The notes under the pieces: generated by a model | Told to the model about the DNA's origin: nothing | What the model saw: the letters and a program-made list of their open reading frames with translations, nothing else | Databases searched by the model: none | Part shown: positions 1 through 5,614 of the stretch, piece by piece | How positions within the stretch are numbered: position 1 is the first letter of the stretch | Layout: each line of letters opens with the position of its first letter | Position numbers and translations under genes: made by a program | Source: Bacillota bacterium | Lineage (GTDB): Bacteria > Bacillota > Dehalobacteriia > UBA4068 > UBA4997 | Assembly (NCBI GenBank): GCA_017398165.1 | Contig: JAFQHB010000001.1 | Coordinates: forward strand, 1 to 8,982 | Length of the DNA: 8,982 bases | Direction of reading: 5' to 3'

Positions 1-602
1 TCGGCCGCTACCCGCTGGATAGCCTCGGTAATGATGGCACGGGCACGGCTTTCACCCTCGTCCCTGGCCTCGGCTTCCATCTCACGGATCATAGCAGCCA
101 TATCGACTTCAACTTCCTTATTCAGGTCGTTGAGCAGCTTCTCCTTGGCCTGCTCACTGGTAAAGCCGGAGATACGCTCCAACTCTGCCAACTGATCCTG
201 CTGTATCAGCTGGATGTTTTTACGCATTTTATCCAGTTCGCCGTCTTTTTCCTGCAGAGAAATCTCCTTGCGCTCCAGACCTTCGGCTTTCTTATCCAGT
301 GCGTCTTCCTTCTGCAGCACACGCTGTTCCATCTGGGTCACTTCGTTGCGGCGGACTTTCAACTCTTTTTCAGTTTCGTTACGCAGCTTAAAGATCTCAT
401 CCTTGGCTTCCAGCAGAGCTTCCTTTTTTCTGGATTCAGCTACAGCTTCGGCATCTTCCAGTATCTTGGCTGCGCTTTCCTTGGCCGCACCCAGCTTGGC
501 CTCGGTGATCTTGCGGTACAGATATGTACCTACAAAATAACCCAGCACAATACCAACAACCAGAAAAAGCAAATTAGCCAACCAACTTGCTTCCGTAAAC
601 AT
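1..602 (-). CDS. rny: Ribonuclease Y, N-terminal part (gene runs off the left edge)
   Basis: RNase Y is the membrane-anchored endoribonuclease that starts mRNA decay in many Bacillota. About 200 codons are present. Residues 5-28 form one hydrophobic membrane segment (WLANLLFLVVGIVLGYFVG) followed by YLYRKITEAK, a typical RNase Y start. Residues 30-190 are an almost unbroken Lys/Glu/Gln/Ala-rich coiled coil, ending in the family-typical stretch with RARAIITEAIQRVAA. The KH and HD domains that bind RNA and cut it lie outside the window. The ATG at 602 is preceded by a strong Shine-Dalgarno (GAAGGAGGGG, about 614-623), so the start is secure. Upstream is an unusually long gene-free leader with a strong promoter and a terminator-like hairpin, so expression may be controlled by attenuation (inference). 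The assignment is from sequence pattern and is confident, although the catalytic part is not visible. Confidence 0.93.
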   Translation of the reverse strand, partial: MFTEASWLANLLFLVVGIVLGYFVGTYLYRKITEAKLGAAKESAAKILEDAEAVAESRKKEALLEAKDEIFKLRNETEKELKVRRNEVTQMEQRVLQKEDALDKKAEGLERKEISLQEKDGELDKMRKNIQLIQQDQLAELERISGFTSEQAKEKLLNDLNKEVEVDMAAMIREMEAEARDEGESRARAIITEAIQRVAA

Positions 603-650
603 AGGCAATTCTTCCCCTCCTTCTTTGATAGATTTTTTATTGACTTACAA

Positions 651-680
651 GTATAAAAATAAGCCCGGAATCCTCCGGGC
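651..680 (-). terminator. Terminator-like hairpin in front of rny
   Basis: On the minus strand the arms 680-674 (GCCCGGA) and 669-663 (TCCGGGC) pair perfectly around a 4-nt GGAT loop and are followed by TTATTTTTATAC. This is a plausible intrinsic terminator. It lies 49 nt before the rny start codon and about 285 nt after the nearest strong promoter, so it either ends a separate small RNA or acts as an attenuator of rny. The U-tract is broken by one A, so efficiency is uncertain. Confidence 0.65.
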
Positions 681-932
681 CCTCAGAATAAATCTACATT
701 TTGTTTTGGCCAAAAGACGGCAACACAAAGACCGGCTCCACAATGCAAAGCAAAGCGCCGACTATGCGCCCGTACCAACACTGCAGTCCACTTAGTCCAT
801 TGTTGAATCTTTACATAAACCTTTGAATTTTTATCAATATATCCGGGCGCAGCCCGACTTGATTTCGTATCAAAACAGCTTATTATTGCTTACAAGCCTT
901 AACTTAAAATGTAAAAATCTATTCCAAAAGCC

Positions 933-958
933 ATAAAAATTTAATATGAAATTTTTAT
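933..958. repeat. Perfect AT-rich inverted repeat just downstream of a promoter
   Basis: Two 10-base arms (ATAAAAATTT and AAATTTTTAT) flank a 6-base centre AATATG with no mismatch. It starts about 6 nt after the predicted transcription start of the rny leader, so it would be the first hairpin of that RNA or could be a DNA operator. The low-GC surroundings raise the chance of coincidence. Confidence 0.6.
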
Positions 959-970
959 AACTACATATAT

Positions 971-999
971 ATTGTATAAATTATCTCTTAGATTGTCAA
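971..999 (-). promoter_or_regulatory. Strong sigma-A-like promoter reading toward rny
   Basis: On the minus strand there is a perfect -35 TTGACA (999-994), a spacer of exactly 17 bases, and a -10 TACAAT (976-971) that differs from consensus at one position. This is the best promoter match in the window. It lies 45 bases past the stop codon of the shikimate-kinase-like gene and some 370 bases before the rny start codon. Confidence 0.8.
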
Positions 1000-1043
1000 G
1001 AGGTTGTGAGCAATTCAGAATAAATAATTACCCCTGCTGCCGC

Positions 1044-1583
1044 TCATACCCGGCTGCATACCGTGCCCATAGTATAAAAATCCATTATCATATCCACTGC
1101 CTGCTCCAGCGGGCAGCTATCCAGATCCACAGCATAAGCCGCCGCCGCCTCATACAGCGGCGCGCGCTCCGCTATCATCGTCTCCACCGCGGCCAATCCT
1201 GGCTGCCGCAGCAAAAAGCATACGTTACGCTTGCGCCGTACCCGCCGCAATATGGTATCGGCATCAGCCTGTAGCCATACCACCGATCCCAGCTCCTGCC
1301 AACGCGCGATCTGGGCCGACTGCGGCGGCAGCGCCCCACCGACGGCGATCACTTTGCCGTCATCAGCGCACAGCTTCGCCAACAGCAGGTTTTCCTCCGC
1401 ATAAAAGCGCACCCTGCCGTGCTTCTTATAAATATCCGCCAGCTTCATACCGGTCACCTGCTCCATCTCTGCCTCAATATCCACAAAACCAAAATCCAGC
1501 CGCTCTGCCAGCATACGCCCCACAGCAGTCTTGCCAACACCCAGCATACCGGCCAATATTATATTTTCACGATTACTCACCAT
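1044..1583 (-). CDS. Divergent shikimate-kinase-like P-loop protein
   Basis: This 179-residue protein has the size and fold signature of shikimate kinase, which phosphorylates shikimate in the chorismate pathway. Seen: Walker A GMLGVGKT (12-19), FVDIEAEMEQVTGM (33-46), a degenerate GxxxF-x-x-x-E block (56-64), VIAVGGALP (78-86), and a late RAPLYE segment with the conserved Arg. Compared with the family as I know it, the second Asp of DxD is Glu37, the shikimate-binding Arg of the FR motif is Tyr61, the third Gly of GGG is Ala84, and the lid RPLL reads CFLL. ATP binding looks intact while the substrate pocket does not, so a different substrate or a degenerate paralogue is possible. Start: the ATG at 1583 follows GGGTGA at about 6 nt; a GTG at 1592 preceded closely by GGAG would add three residues. 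The gene is transcribed divergently from the CAP gene. Confidence 0.75.
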   Translation of the reverse strand: MVSNRENIILAGMLGVGKTAVGRMLAERLDFGFVDIEAEMEQVTGMKLADIYKKHGRVRFYAEENLLLAKLCADDGKVIAVGGALPPQSAQIARWQELGSVVWLQADADTILRRVRRKRNVCFLLRQPGLAAVETMIAERAPLYEAAAAYAVDLDSCPLEQAVDMIMDFYTMGTVCSRV

Positions 1584-1635
1584 AGTATTCACCCGCTCCG
1601 CATAAGATAATTATGCTTATGCACCCGGCCACGGA

Positions 1636-1664
1636 TTTATAACATACCTGCCGCAGTCGGCAAA
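1636..1664 (-). promoter_or_regulatory. Extended -10 promoter of the shikimate-kinase-like gene
   Basis: On the minus strand TGTTATAAA (1644-1636) is an extended -10 (TG-N-TATAAA). A weak -35 TTTGCC (1664-1659) lies 17 bases upstream. The resulting 5' leader would be about 40 nt. The hexamer TTTGCC occurs again 5 bases further upstream as part of a short direct repeat. Confidence 0.5.
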
Positions 1665-1731
1665 TTACTGGCAAATATCCCCAAAACCCCTGGAATGTTC
1701 CACTATATGCCATATTTAGCAACAATTTACA

Positions 1732-1760
1732 TTGATTCCCCACTCCCAAAATCGTATAAT
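1732..1760 (+). promoter_or_regulatory. Sigma-A-like promoter of the CAP-domain gene
   Basis: The -35 TTGATT (1732-1737) and a perfect -10 TATAAT (1755-1760) are separated by exactly 17 bases. Transcription would start near 1767, giving a leader of only about 20 nt that consists almost entirely of the ribosome binding site AAAGGAGTG (1771-1779). Confidence 0.8.
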
Positions 1761-1785
1761 TCAAGAAAAAAAAGGAGTGATTCCC

Positions 1786-2814
1786 ATGAAAAAACTACTT
1801 AGTCTTACTTTTACTATCCTGGCGTTGTGTGGTATCAGCAGCAGTGCATTCGCTGCCTGCCAGCCCTGCAAAGCCAACCCCGACATCACTTATGATTGCC
1901 AAACCAAACAATTCGTTATCACCAACGTCTGCGGGCAATCCCCGGTGGTCCTGCCTGATTGCGGCAGCAACAACTGCCTGATCGACAGCAACGATATCTG
2001 GCAGCAAATACTGGAGCAGATTATGCAGGATTGCAATAACAACTGCAACAACGACTGCAGCCAGAACGCACCAAATGACGATACCGCCAACGATGATCTG
2101 AATGACGATCAGAATAATGACCTGAACAATGATCTCAATAACGGTACTGACAATGATGCCAATAACGGCACGGATAGCGATACTGACGACAACAGTGCCA
2201 ACAACGACGGCACCAATGATGATAATACCGACAATGACAATGCTGATGATAACGGCACAGACGATAATGTCGGCAACGATCAGCCCGGCAACGACACCCC
2301 CGATGACGATGCCGCCAACGATCAGGATGAAGAGCAGAATCAGAATACTACCCCTGAGGAAACACCTATTACCGGGCCCAATACCAACAACACCCCCGAT
2401 AACTCCCAGGGGAGCAATCAAAACCAGACAGTAGACCAGAACGAAAGCTATATCCGGCAGGTAGTCGCACTGGTGAATCAGGAGCGCAGCGCCCTCGGCC
2501 TAAATGCCCTGACACTGGAAAGCACCGTTTCCGCTGCAGCACAGCTGCGTGCCGAAGAATGTGCCACCAGCTTCTCGCATACCCGCCCGAACGGTTCCTC
2601 CTGCTTTACCGCACTGCAGGAAATGGGCATTGATTACCGTGGTGCAGCCGAGAACATAGCCTACGGCCAGAGAACCCCGCAGGAGGTCGTCAATGCCTGG
2701 ATGAACTCTGACGGCCATCGCAAAAACATCCTGAACGGCAAATATACCGAGATCGGCATCGGCTATGCCGTCATCAACGGTACGCCCTACTGGTCCCAGT
2801 TCTTCATCTACTAA
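1786..2814 (+). CDS. Secreted CAP-domain (SCP/PR-1, YkwD-like) protein with Cys-rich head and Asn/Asp-rich linker
   Basis: The protein is 342 residues long. Residues 1-23 are a classical signal peptide (MKKLL, hydrophobic core, AFA cleavage site), so it should be exported. Residues 24-96 are Cys-rich, with Cys at 25, 28, 38, 49, 59, 64, 83, 87 and 91. Residues 97-220 are low complexity; by my count 56 of the first 91 are Asn or Asp. Residues 222-342 form a CAP domain: VNQERSALGLNAL, SHTRPNG (His265), AENIA (Glu289), W-x-x-S-DGHRKNIL (His311), IGIGYA, YWSQFF. Cys259 and Cys273 may form a disulphide. Bacterial CAP proteins are extracellular, and their biochemical role is mostly unknown. The ATG at 1786 is fixed by AAAGGAGTG and the signal peptide. 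It is a single gene with its own promoter and terminator. There is no lipobox (LALCG does not fit) and no sortase motif. The domain call is firm; the function is not. Confidence 0.92.
   Translation: MKKLLSLTFTILALCGISSSAFAACQPCKANPDITYDCQTKQFVITNVCGQSPVVLPDCGSNNCLIDSNDIWQQILEQIMQDCNNNCNNDCSQNAPNDDTANDDLNDDQNNDLNNDLNNGTDNDANNGTDSDTDDNSANNDGTNDDNTDNDNADDNGTDDNVGNDQPGNDTPDDDAANDQDEEQNQNTTPEETPITGPNTNNTPDNSQGSNQNQTVDQNESYIRQVVALVNQERSALGLNALTLESTVSAAAQLRAEECATSFSHTRPNGSSCFTALQEMGIDYRGAAENIAYGQRTPQEVVNAWMNSDGHRKNILNGKYTEIGIGYAVINGTPYWSQFFIY
2074..2445 (+). repeat. Asn/Asp-rich low-complexity coding region
   Basis: Codons AAT, AAC, GAT and GAC dominate and encode degenerate short units such as NNDLNNDLNNGTDNDANNGTDSD. 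The unit is not exact at DNA level, so this is compositional rather than a clean tandem repeat. It links the Cys-rich head to the CAP domain, is very acidic, and could bind divalent cations (inference). Confidence 0.8.
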
Positions 2815-2830
2815 AACAATCCCAAAAACA

Positions 2831-2866
2831 AAAGTGCCGCGCTATCACCACTGCGCGGCACTTTTT
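2831..2866. terminator. Bidirectional intrinsic terminator between the CAP gene and the metal-importer operon
   Basis: The perfect 12-base arms AAAGTGCCGCGC (2831-2842) and GCGCGGCACTTT (2853-2864) enclose a 10-base loop. On the plus strand it ends in TTTTT (2862-2866). On the minus strand the stem is followed by TGTTTTTGGG. It sits between two convergent genes (stops at 2814 and 2890) and can serve both. Confidence 0.92.
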
Positions 2867-2889
2867 AATGTTATCATCACTGCACTGCC

Positions 2890-3732
2890 CTATTCACTCA
2901 GCGAATGGCTGCGTTTACGGCGGCGCAGCAGCGAAAGCAGCGAAAACAGGCAGAAGAAAAGCAAATTGATCAGCACCACCGTCGCCCCGGTGGGTGTCTC
3001 ATAAAGATAAGAAAGTATCAGGCCGCTCCAGAAGCACAATACCGCCAGCACAGAAGCACAAATAATTACCGAACGATACGTGCGGCAGAGGCGCATCGCC
3101 GTCAGCGCCGGGAAGATAATCAGGCTGGATATCAGCAGCGCCCCCATCATCCGCATCCCCAATACTACCGTCAGTGCCGTCAAAAAGGCCAGCAGCGCCT
3201 TATAAAAGCCGGTATCAATACCCCCGGCCCGCGCGAAATTCTCATCAAACGTCACCGCGAAAAGCCGATTATAGAAAATTACGTAAAGCAGCAGCACCGC
3301 CACCGAAAGCAGTGTGCTCAGCCAGACGTCACTGCTCTGCATCGCCAATATGCTGCCAAACATATAGTTCAGCAGGTCGGTATTCATACCTTTGGTGACG
3401 GATATCAGCATCACGCCTGCCGCCAGCGCACTGGCCGAAAGCAGACCAATTGCCGCATCCCCCTTGATACGGCTGGCATCACTGAGGCGCAGCAGCAGGA
3501 AAGCTGCCAGCATAACCACCGGTATCGCCACCGCCAGCGGCGCCCAGCCCAGCACGGCCGCCACCGCCAACGCACCAAAACCCACGTGCGAAAGCCCATC
3601 GCCGATCATCGAATAACGCTTCAGCACCAGACTCACACCCAATAAAGCCGAACAAAGCGAGACAAACGTACCCACCAGCAGCGCCCGCACGATAAAGCCA
3701 TAAGAGAAAAGCTCGACCAGAAAATCAAGCAT
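2890..3732 (-). CDS. znuB: Zinc/manganese-type ABC transporter, permease (ABC-3 family)
   Basis: This integral membrane subunit of about 280 residues forms the channel of a divalent-metal importer. The sequence is a series of hydrophobic segments with ABC-3 hallmarks: ALLGVSLVLKRYSMIGDGLSHVGFG near the N terminus, and near the C terminus GMRMMGALLISSLIIFPALTA, the region expected to contact the ATPase. The end is basic (LLRRRKR). It is the last gene of the operon. The ATG at 3732 overlaps the ATPase stop by 8 bases and is preceded by a G-rich stretch (GGGGGGTG) that may serve as its ribosome site; a GTG at 3741 would give 283 residues. The bidirectional terminator at 2831-2866 follows. The family is certain. 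Zinc rather than manganese is inferred from the His-rich loop of the binding protein. Confidence 0.9.
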   Translation of the reverse strand: MLDFLVELFSYGFIVRALLVGTFVSLCSALLGVSLVLKRYSMIGDGLSHVGFGALAVAAVLGWAPLAVAIPVVMLAAFLLLRLSDASRIKGDAAIGLLSASALAAGVMLISVTKGMNTDLLNYMFGSILAMQSSDVWLSTLLSVAVLLLYVIFYNRLFAVTFDENFARAGGIDTGFYKALLAFLTALTVVLGMRMMGALLISSLIIFPALTAMRLCRTYRSVIICASVLAVLCFWSGLILSYLYETPTGATVVLINLLFFCLFSLLSLLRRRKRSHSLSE

Positions 3733-4435
3733 CCACAGCACCCCCCAGGAAGCGGCGTCCCAGCTCGCTCTGCCGGTATTCCTCCGCCGTACCGTAGAAT
3801 AACGGTTTGGTGTGCATATGCAATATCTTATCCGCCTGCTTTACCACACTCTGCACATCGTGAGATATCATAATGATCGTCAGGCCATTCTCACGGTTCA
3901 GCTTCATCAACAGACGATAAAGCCCGGCACTCACCAGCGGATCCAGCCCCACCAGAGGTTCATCCAGCAACAGTAATCTACCGGCGGCACACAGTGCCCG
4001 CGCCAACAGCACCCGCTGCTGCTGCCCGCCCGAAAGCTCGCGATAACAGGCATTTTTCAGGTCGGCGATCTCCAGACGGCGCAGATTCTCCATCGCCCGC
4101 TCCTTATCCCGGCGGGTATAAAAAGGCCGCCAGCCCCCATTATTCAAACAGCCGGAGAGTACGACCTCCATCACGCTGGCCGGGAAATTCTTCTGCACAT
4201 CCGTCTGCTGCGGCAGATAACCAATACCCTCGCGCCTGATGCCCGGGGCGTAGCTTATCTCACCCGCATCCGGGCGCTTCAATCCCAACAGACCTTTCAG
4301 CAGCGTACTCTTACCGGAGCCGTTCTCGCCCACGATGCAGAAGTAATCACCCTCGGCGACCTCAAACGATACCCCGGAAAGCGCCGTCTTACCGGCATAA
4401 CTCATCACCAGATCCCGGCACACAAGCAGTGGCAT
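3725..4435 (-). CDS. znuC: Zinc/manganese-type ABC transporter, ATP-binding protein
   Basis: This cytoplasmic ATPase of 236 residues powers the metal importer. All motifs are present: Walker A GENGSGKST (36-44), Q-loop in YLPQQ (Gln76/77), signature LSGGQQQR (134-141), Walker B LLLLDEP (154-160, Asp158 and Glu159), D-loop GLDP and switch His192 in SHD. The length matches the ZnuC/MntB class. The ATG overlaps the binding-protein stop by one base (TGATG) and lies 10 nt after a perfect AAAGGAGG (4446-4453) inside the preceding gene, so translation is probably coupled. The 3' end overlaps the permease gene. Nothing suggests it is inactive. Confidence 0.93.
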   Translation of the reverse strand: MPLLVCRDLVMSYAGKTALSGVSFEVAEGDYFCIVGENGSGKSTLLKGLLGLKRPDAGEISYAPGIRREGIGYLPQQTDVQKNFPASVMEVVLSGCLNNGGWRPFYTRRDKERAMENLRRLEIADLKNACYRELSGGQQQRVLLARALCAAGRLLLLDEPLVGLDPLVSAGLYRLLMKLNRENGLTIIMISHDVQSVVKQADKILHMHTKPLFYGTAEEYRQSELGRRFLGGAVDA

Positions 4436-5427
4436 CAGAGCAGCGCCTCCTTTAACACAGCCAGATTCCGCTGCATCAGGCTGATATACGTCTCGCCCGC
4501 CTCAAAATCATCCAGCGATACGTTATGGCAGGCATACAGCGTGCGTATCTCAGCACCGGTCTCATCAGCAATTATCTGCGCGATATTATCATTACTCAGC
4601 TCGATCTTCAGCACCACCGGCAGCTCCAACTCGCGCACCTTATCAATAAGGAAGGCCAGTGTTGCTGCGCTCGGCTCAGTCTGGCCGAAGCATCCCGGAA
4701 AGGCCGCCCAATACTCCAGCCCATACTGCTCGACAAAATACCGGAAGGGAAAGCGATCACCGAAAACCAGCGTCTTATGCCCCGATTGTGCCACGATTTG
4801 CCGGATTTCACTATCCAACTGCTGCAGCTCGGCGGTATAATCAGCCAGATTGGCAGCATACTGTGCGGCGTTATCCGGGTCGGTCTGCTGCAAAGCAGCA
4901 CTGACGGCCTCAGCGATCTTGATCATATTCAGCGGGTCAGTCCAGACGTGCTCGTCATATGCCGCATCGTCGTGATCTTCGTGCTGATGCTCATCCTCGG
5001 CGGTCATACCCTCTTTCATCTGCTCGGTCAATACCTCGGTGCAATCCATCATCTTTACCGCCGTCATCTGCGGATTCTCCACCGCAGCCAACAGGCCGTC
5101 CACCCATACGTCAGACTCACCGCCGCCGTAAATAAAGACTTCGCACTCGCTGATAGCCACCATATTCTGCGCTGTCGGCTCAAAAGAATGTGCCTCGGCA
5201 CCGGGCTTGAGCAGCATAGTAAGATCTATCATATCCCCGCCGATGCGCCGGGCGCAATCAAAAGCCGGAAAGTTTACTGCAATCACATCTATCCTGCCGT
5301 CAGACGTTTGGTCATCAGCCGGTTGAGCATCCACGGCGCCGCACCCCGCCAGCATACACAGCATCAACAGGCTGCTCAGCAGCACCCACAGCTTTCTATT
5401 TCGTTGCAGTTTATCAGAAATCCTCAT
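4435..5427 (-). CDS. znuA: Metal ABC transporter substrate-binding lipoprotein (ZnuA-like)
   Basis: The 330-residue lipoprotein captures a divalent metal outside the membrane and delivers it to the permease. It has a lipoprotein signal with lipobox LAGC (Cys29). The cluster A-1 fold is shown by LLKPGAEAHSFEPT (ligand His80), an acidic His-rich loop (144-160, with His147, 149, 152 and 160), DEHVWTDP (ligand His160), VFGDRFPFRYFVEQYGL (221-236) and the C-terminal TYISLMQRNLAVLKEAL. In typical family members the third ligand is a His in the segment preceding Y-F; here that segment is GDRFPFRYF and has no His. I recall this variant from a clostridial subgroup. The His-rich loop favours zinc. ATG at 5427 with AAAGGT (from about 5433). 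It is the first gene of the operon and has its own promoter at 5493-5521. Confidence 0.9.
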   Translation of the reverse strand: MRISDKLQRNRKLWVLLSSLLMLCMLAGCGAVDAQPADDQTSDGRIDVIAVNFPAFDCARRIGGDMIDLTMLLKPGAEAHSFEPTAQNMVAISECEVFIYGGGESDVWVDGLLAAVENPQMTAVKMMDCTEVLTEQMKEGMTAEDEHQHEDHDDAAYDEHVWTDPLNMIKIAEAVSAALQQTDPDNAAQYAANLADYTAELQQLDSEIRQIVAQSGHKTLVFGDRFPFRYFVEQYGLEYWAAFPGCFGQTEPSAATLAFLIDKVRELELPVVLKIELSNDNIAQIIADETGAEIRTLYACHNVSLDDFEAGETYISLMQRNLAVLKEALL

Positions 5428-5492
5428 AATTTACCTTTCTATCCTTTCGCAGCAATAACCATATAGCCACACTGATCTCATTTTAATATATT

Positions 5493-5521
5493 ATTATATC
5501 ATACTTTGTTTGAAACTGCAA
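5493..5521 (-). promoter_or_regulatory. Promoter of the metal-importer operon
   Basis: On the minus strand -35 TTGCAG (5521-5516), a 17-base spacer and a perfect -10 TATAAT (5498-5493) are seen. Transcription would start near 5486, about 60 nt before the binding-protein start codon. The -35 lies inside an inverted repeat (5506-5525), a natural place for a repressor. Confidence 0.75.
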
Positions 5522-5525
5522 ACAA
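5506..5525. promoter_or_regulatory. Candidate operator overlapping the metal-importer promoter
   Basis: The arms TTGTTTG and CAAACAA (7 bases, perfect) are separated by AAACTG. The repeat covers the -35 and part of the spacer. Importers of this family are commonly repressed by Zur, AdcR or MntR. The sequence does not match the Bacillus Zur, Fur or MntR boxes as I remember them, so the regulator is unknown. Confidence 0.4.
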
Positions 5526-5538
5526 TAGCCGCAATCAA

Positions 5539-5593
5539 TCACAAATAAAGCAACAGGCCGATACTGCAGTGATACAGTACCGGCCTGTTTTTT
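5539..5593. terminator. Intrinsic terminator after gdhA, usable in both directions
   Basis: The 14-base arms 5553-5566 and 5575-5588 pair with a single mismatch around an 8-base loop. On the minus strand, 26 bases past the gdhA stop, the stem is followed by TTGCTTTATTTG. On the plus strand a better T-run (5587-5593) follows, although no plus-strand gene precedes it. It insulates the importer promoter from gdhA read-through. Confidence 0.85.
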
Positions 5594-5614
5594 ATATCAT
5601 ATATGTCTGTTCGC

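Larger units (their letters stand above)
651..964 (-). ncRNA. Candidate small RNA or structured rny leader
   Basis: This is the main part of the 441-base gene-free stretch 603-1043. A near-consensus promoter (971-999) would start transcription near 964 and the hairpin at 663-680 could end it, giving a transcript of about 300 nt. Visible structure on the minus strand, in order: an AT-rich hairpin (958-933), a small TTGAT/ATCAA hairpin directly followed by a very stable CGGGC-TGC-GCCCG hairpin (about 855-843), a GTCGGC/GCCGGT stem with wobble pairs (about 760-730), and the 12-base palindrome TTTTGGCCAAAA (704-715). I see no hallmarks of tmRNA, SRP RNA or RNase P RNA. 6S RNA is not excluded, but I could not fold the stretch into its long closing stem with a central bubble. 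A riboswitch class was not recognised. Confidence 0.4.

Noticed and set aside
683..781. Minus-strand frame of 32 codons starting with GTG and ending with TGA just before the hairpin at 663-680, resembling a leader peptide
   Set aside because: There is no Shine-Dalgarno before the GTG and no ATG in the frame, and there is no run of one amino acid typical of attenuator peptides. Short open frames of this size are expected by chance. Conservation in relatives could revive it.
1573..1764. Minus-strand frame of 63 codons over the intergenic region between the AroK-like and CAP genes
   Set aside because: It overlaps the AroK-like start and the CAP promoter, has no clear ribosome site, and its product shows no recognisable domain. 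The two divergent promoters explain this stretch better.
1732..1785. TTG at 1732 as start of the CAP gene
   Set aside because: It would put the promoter -35 and -10 inside the coding sequence and bury the signal peptide. The ATG at 1786 follows a good ribosome site and begins with a classical signal peptide.
1795..2421. Long minus-strand frame (208 codons) opposite the CAP gene
   Set aside because: The product is an Ile/Val-rich string that results from reading Asn/Asp codons on the reverse strand. The plus-strand gene has a promoter, ribosome site, signal peptide and known domain.
2905..5466. Several long plus-strand frames opposite the metal-importer operon
   Set aside because: The products are rich in Arg, His, Gln and Pro with no domains. 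The minus-strand genes carry all expected ABC importer motifs.
5481..5500. TAATATATTA-like sequence before the metal importer as a Fur-type box
   Set aside because: It is explained by the -10 region and local AT richness, and the match to a Fur or Zur box is poor.
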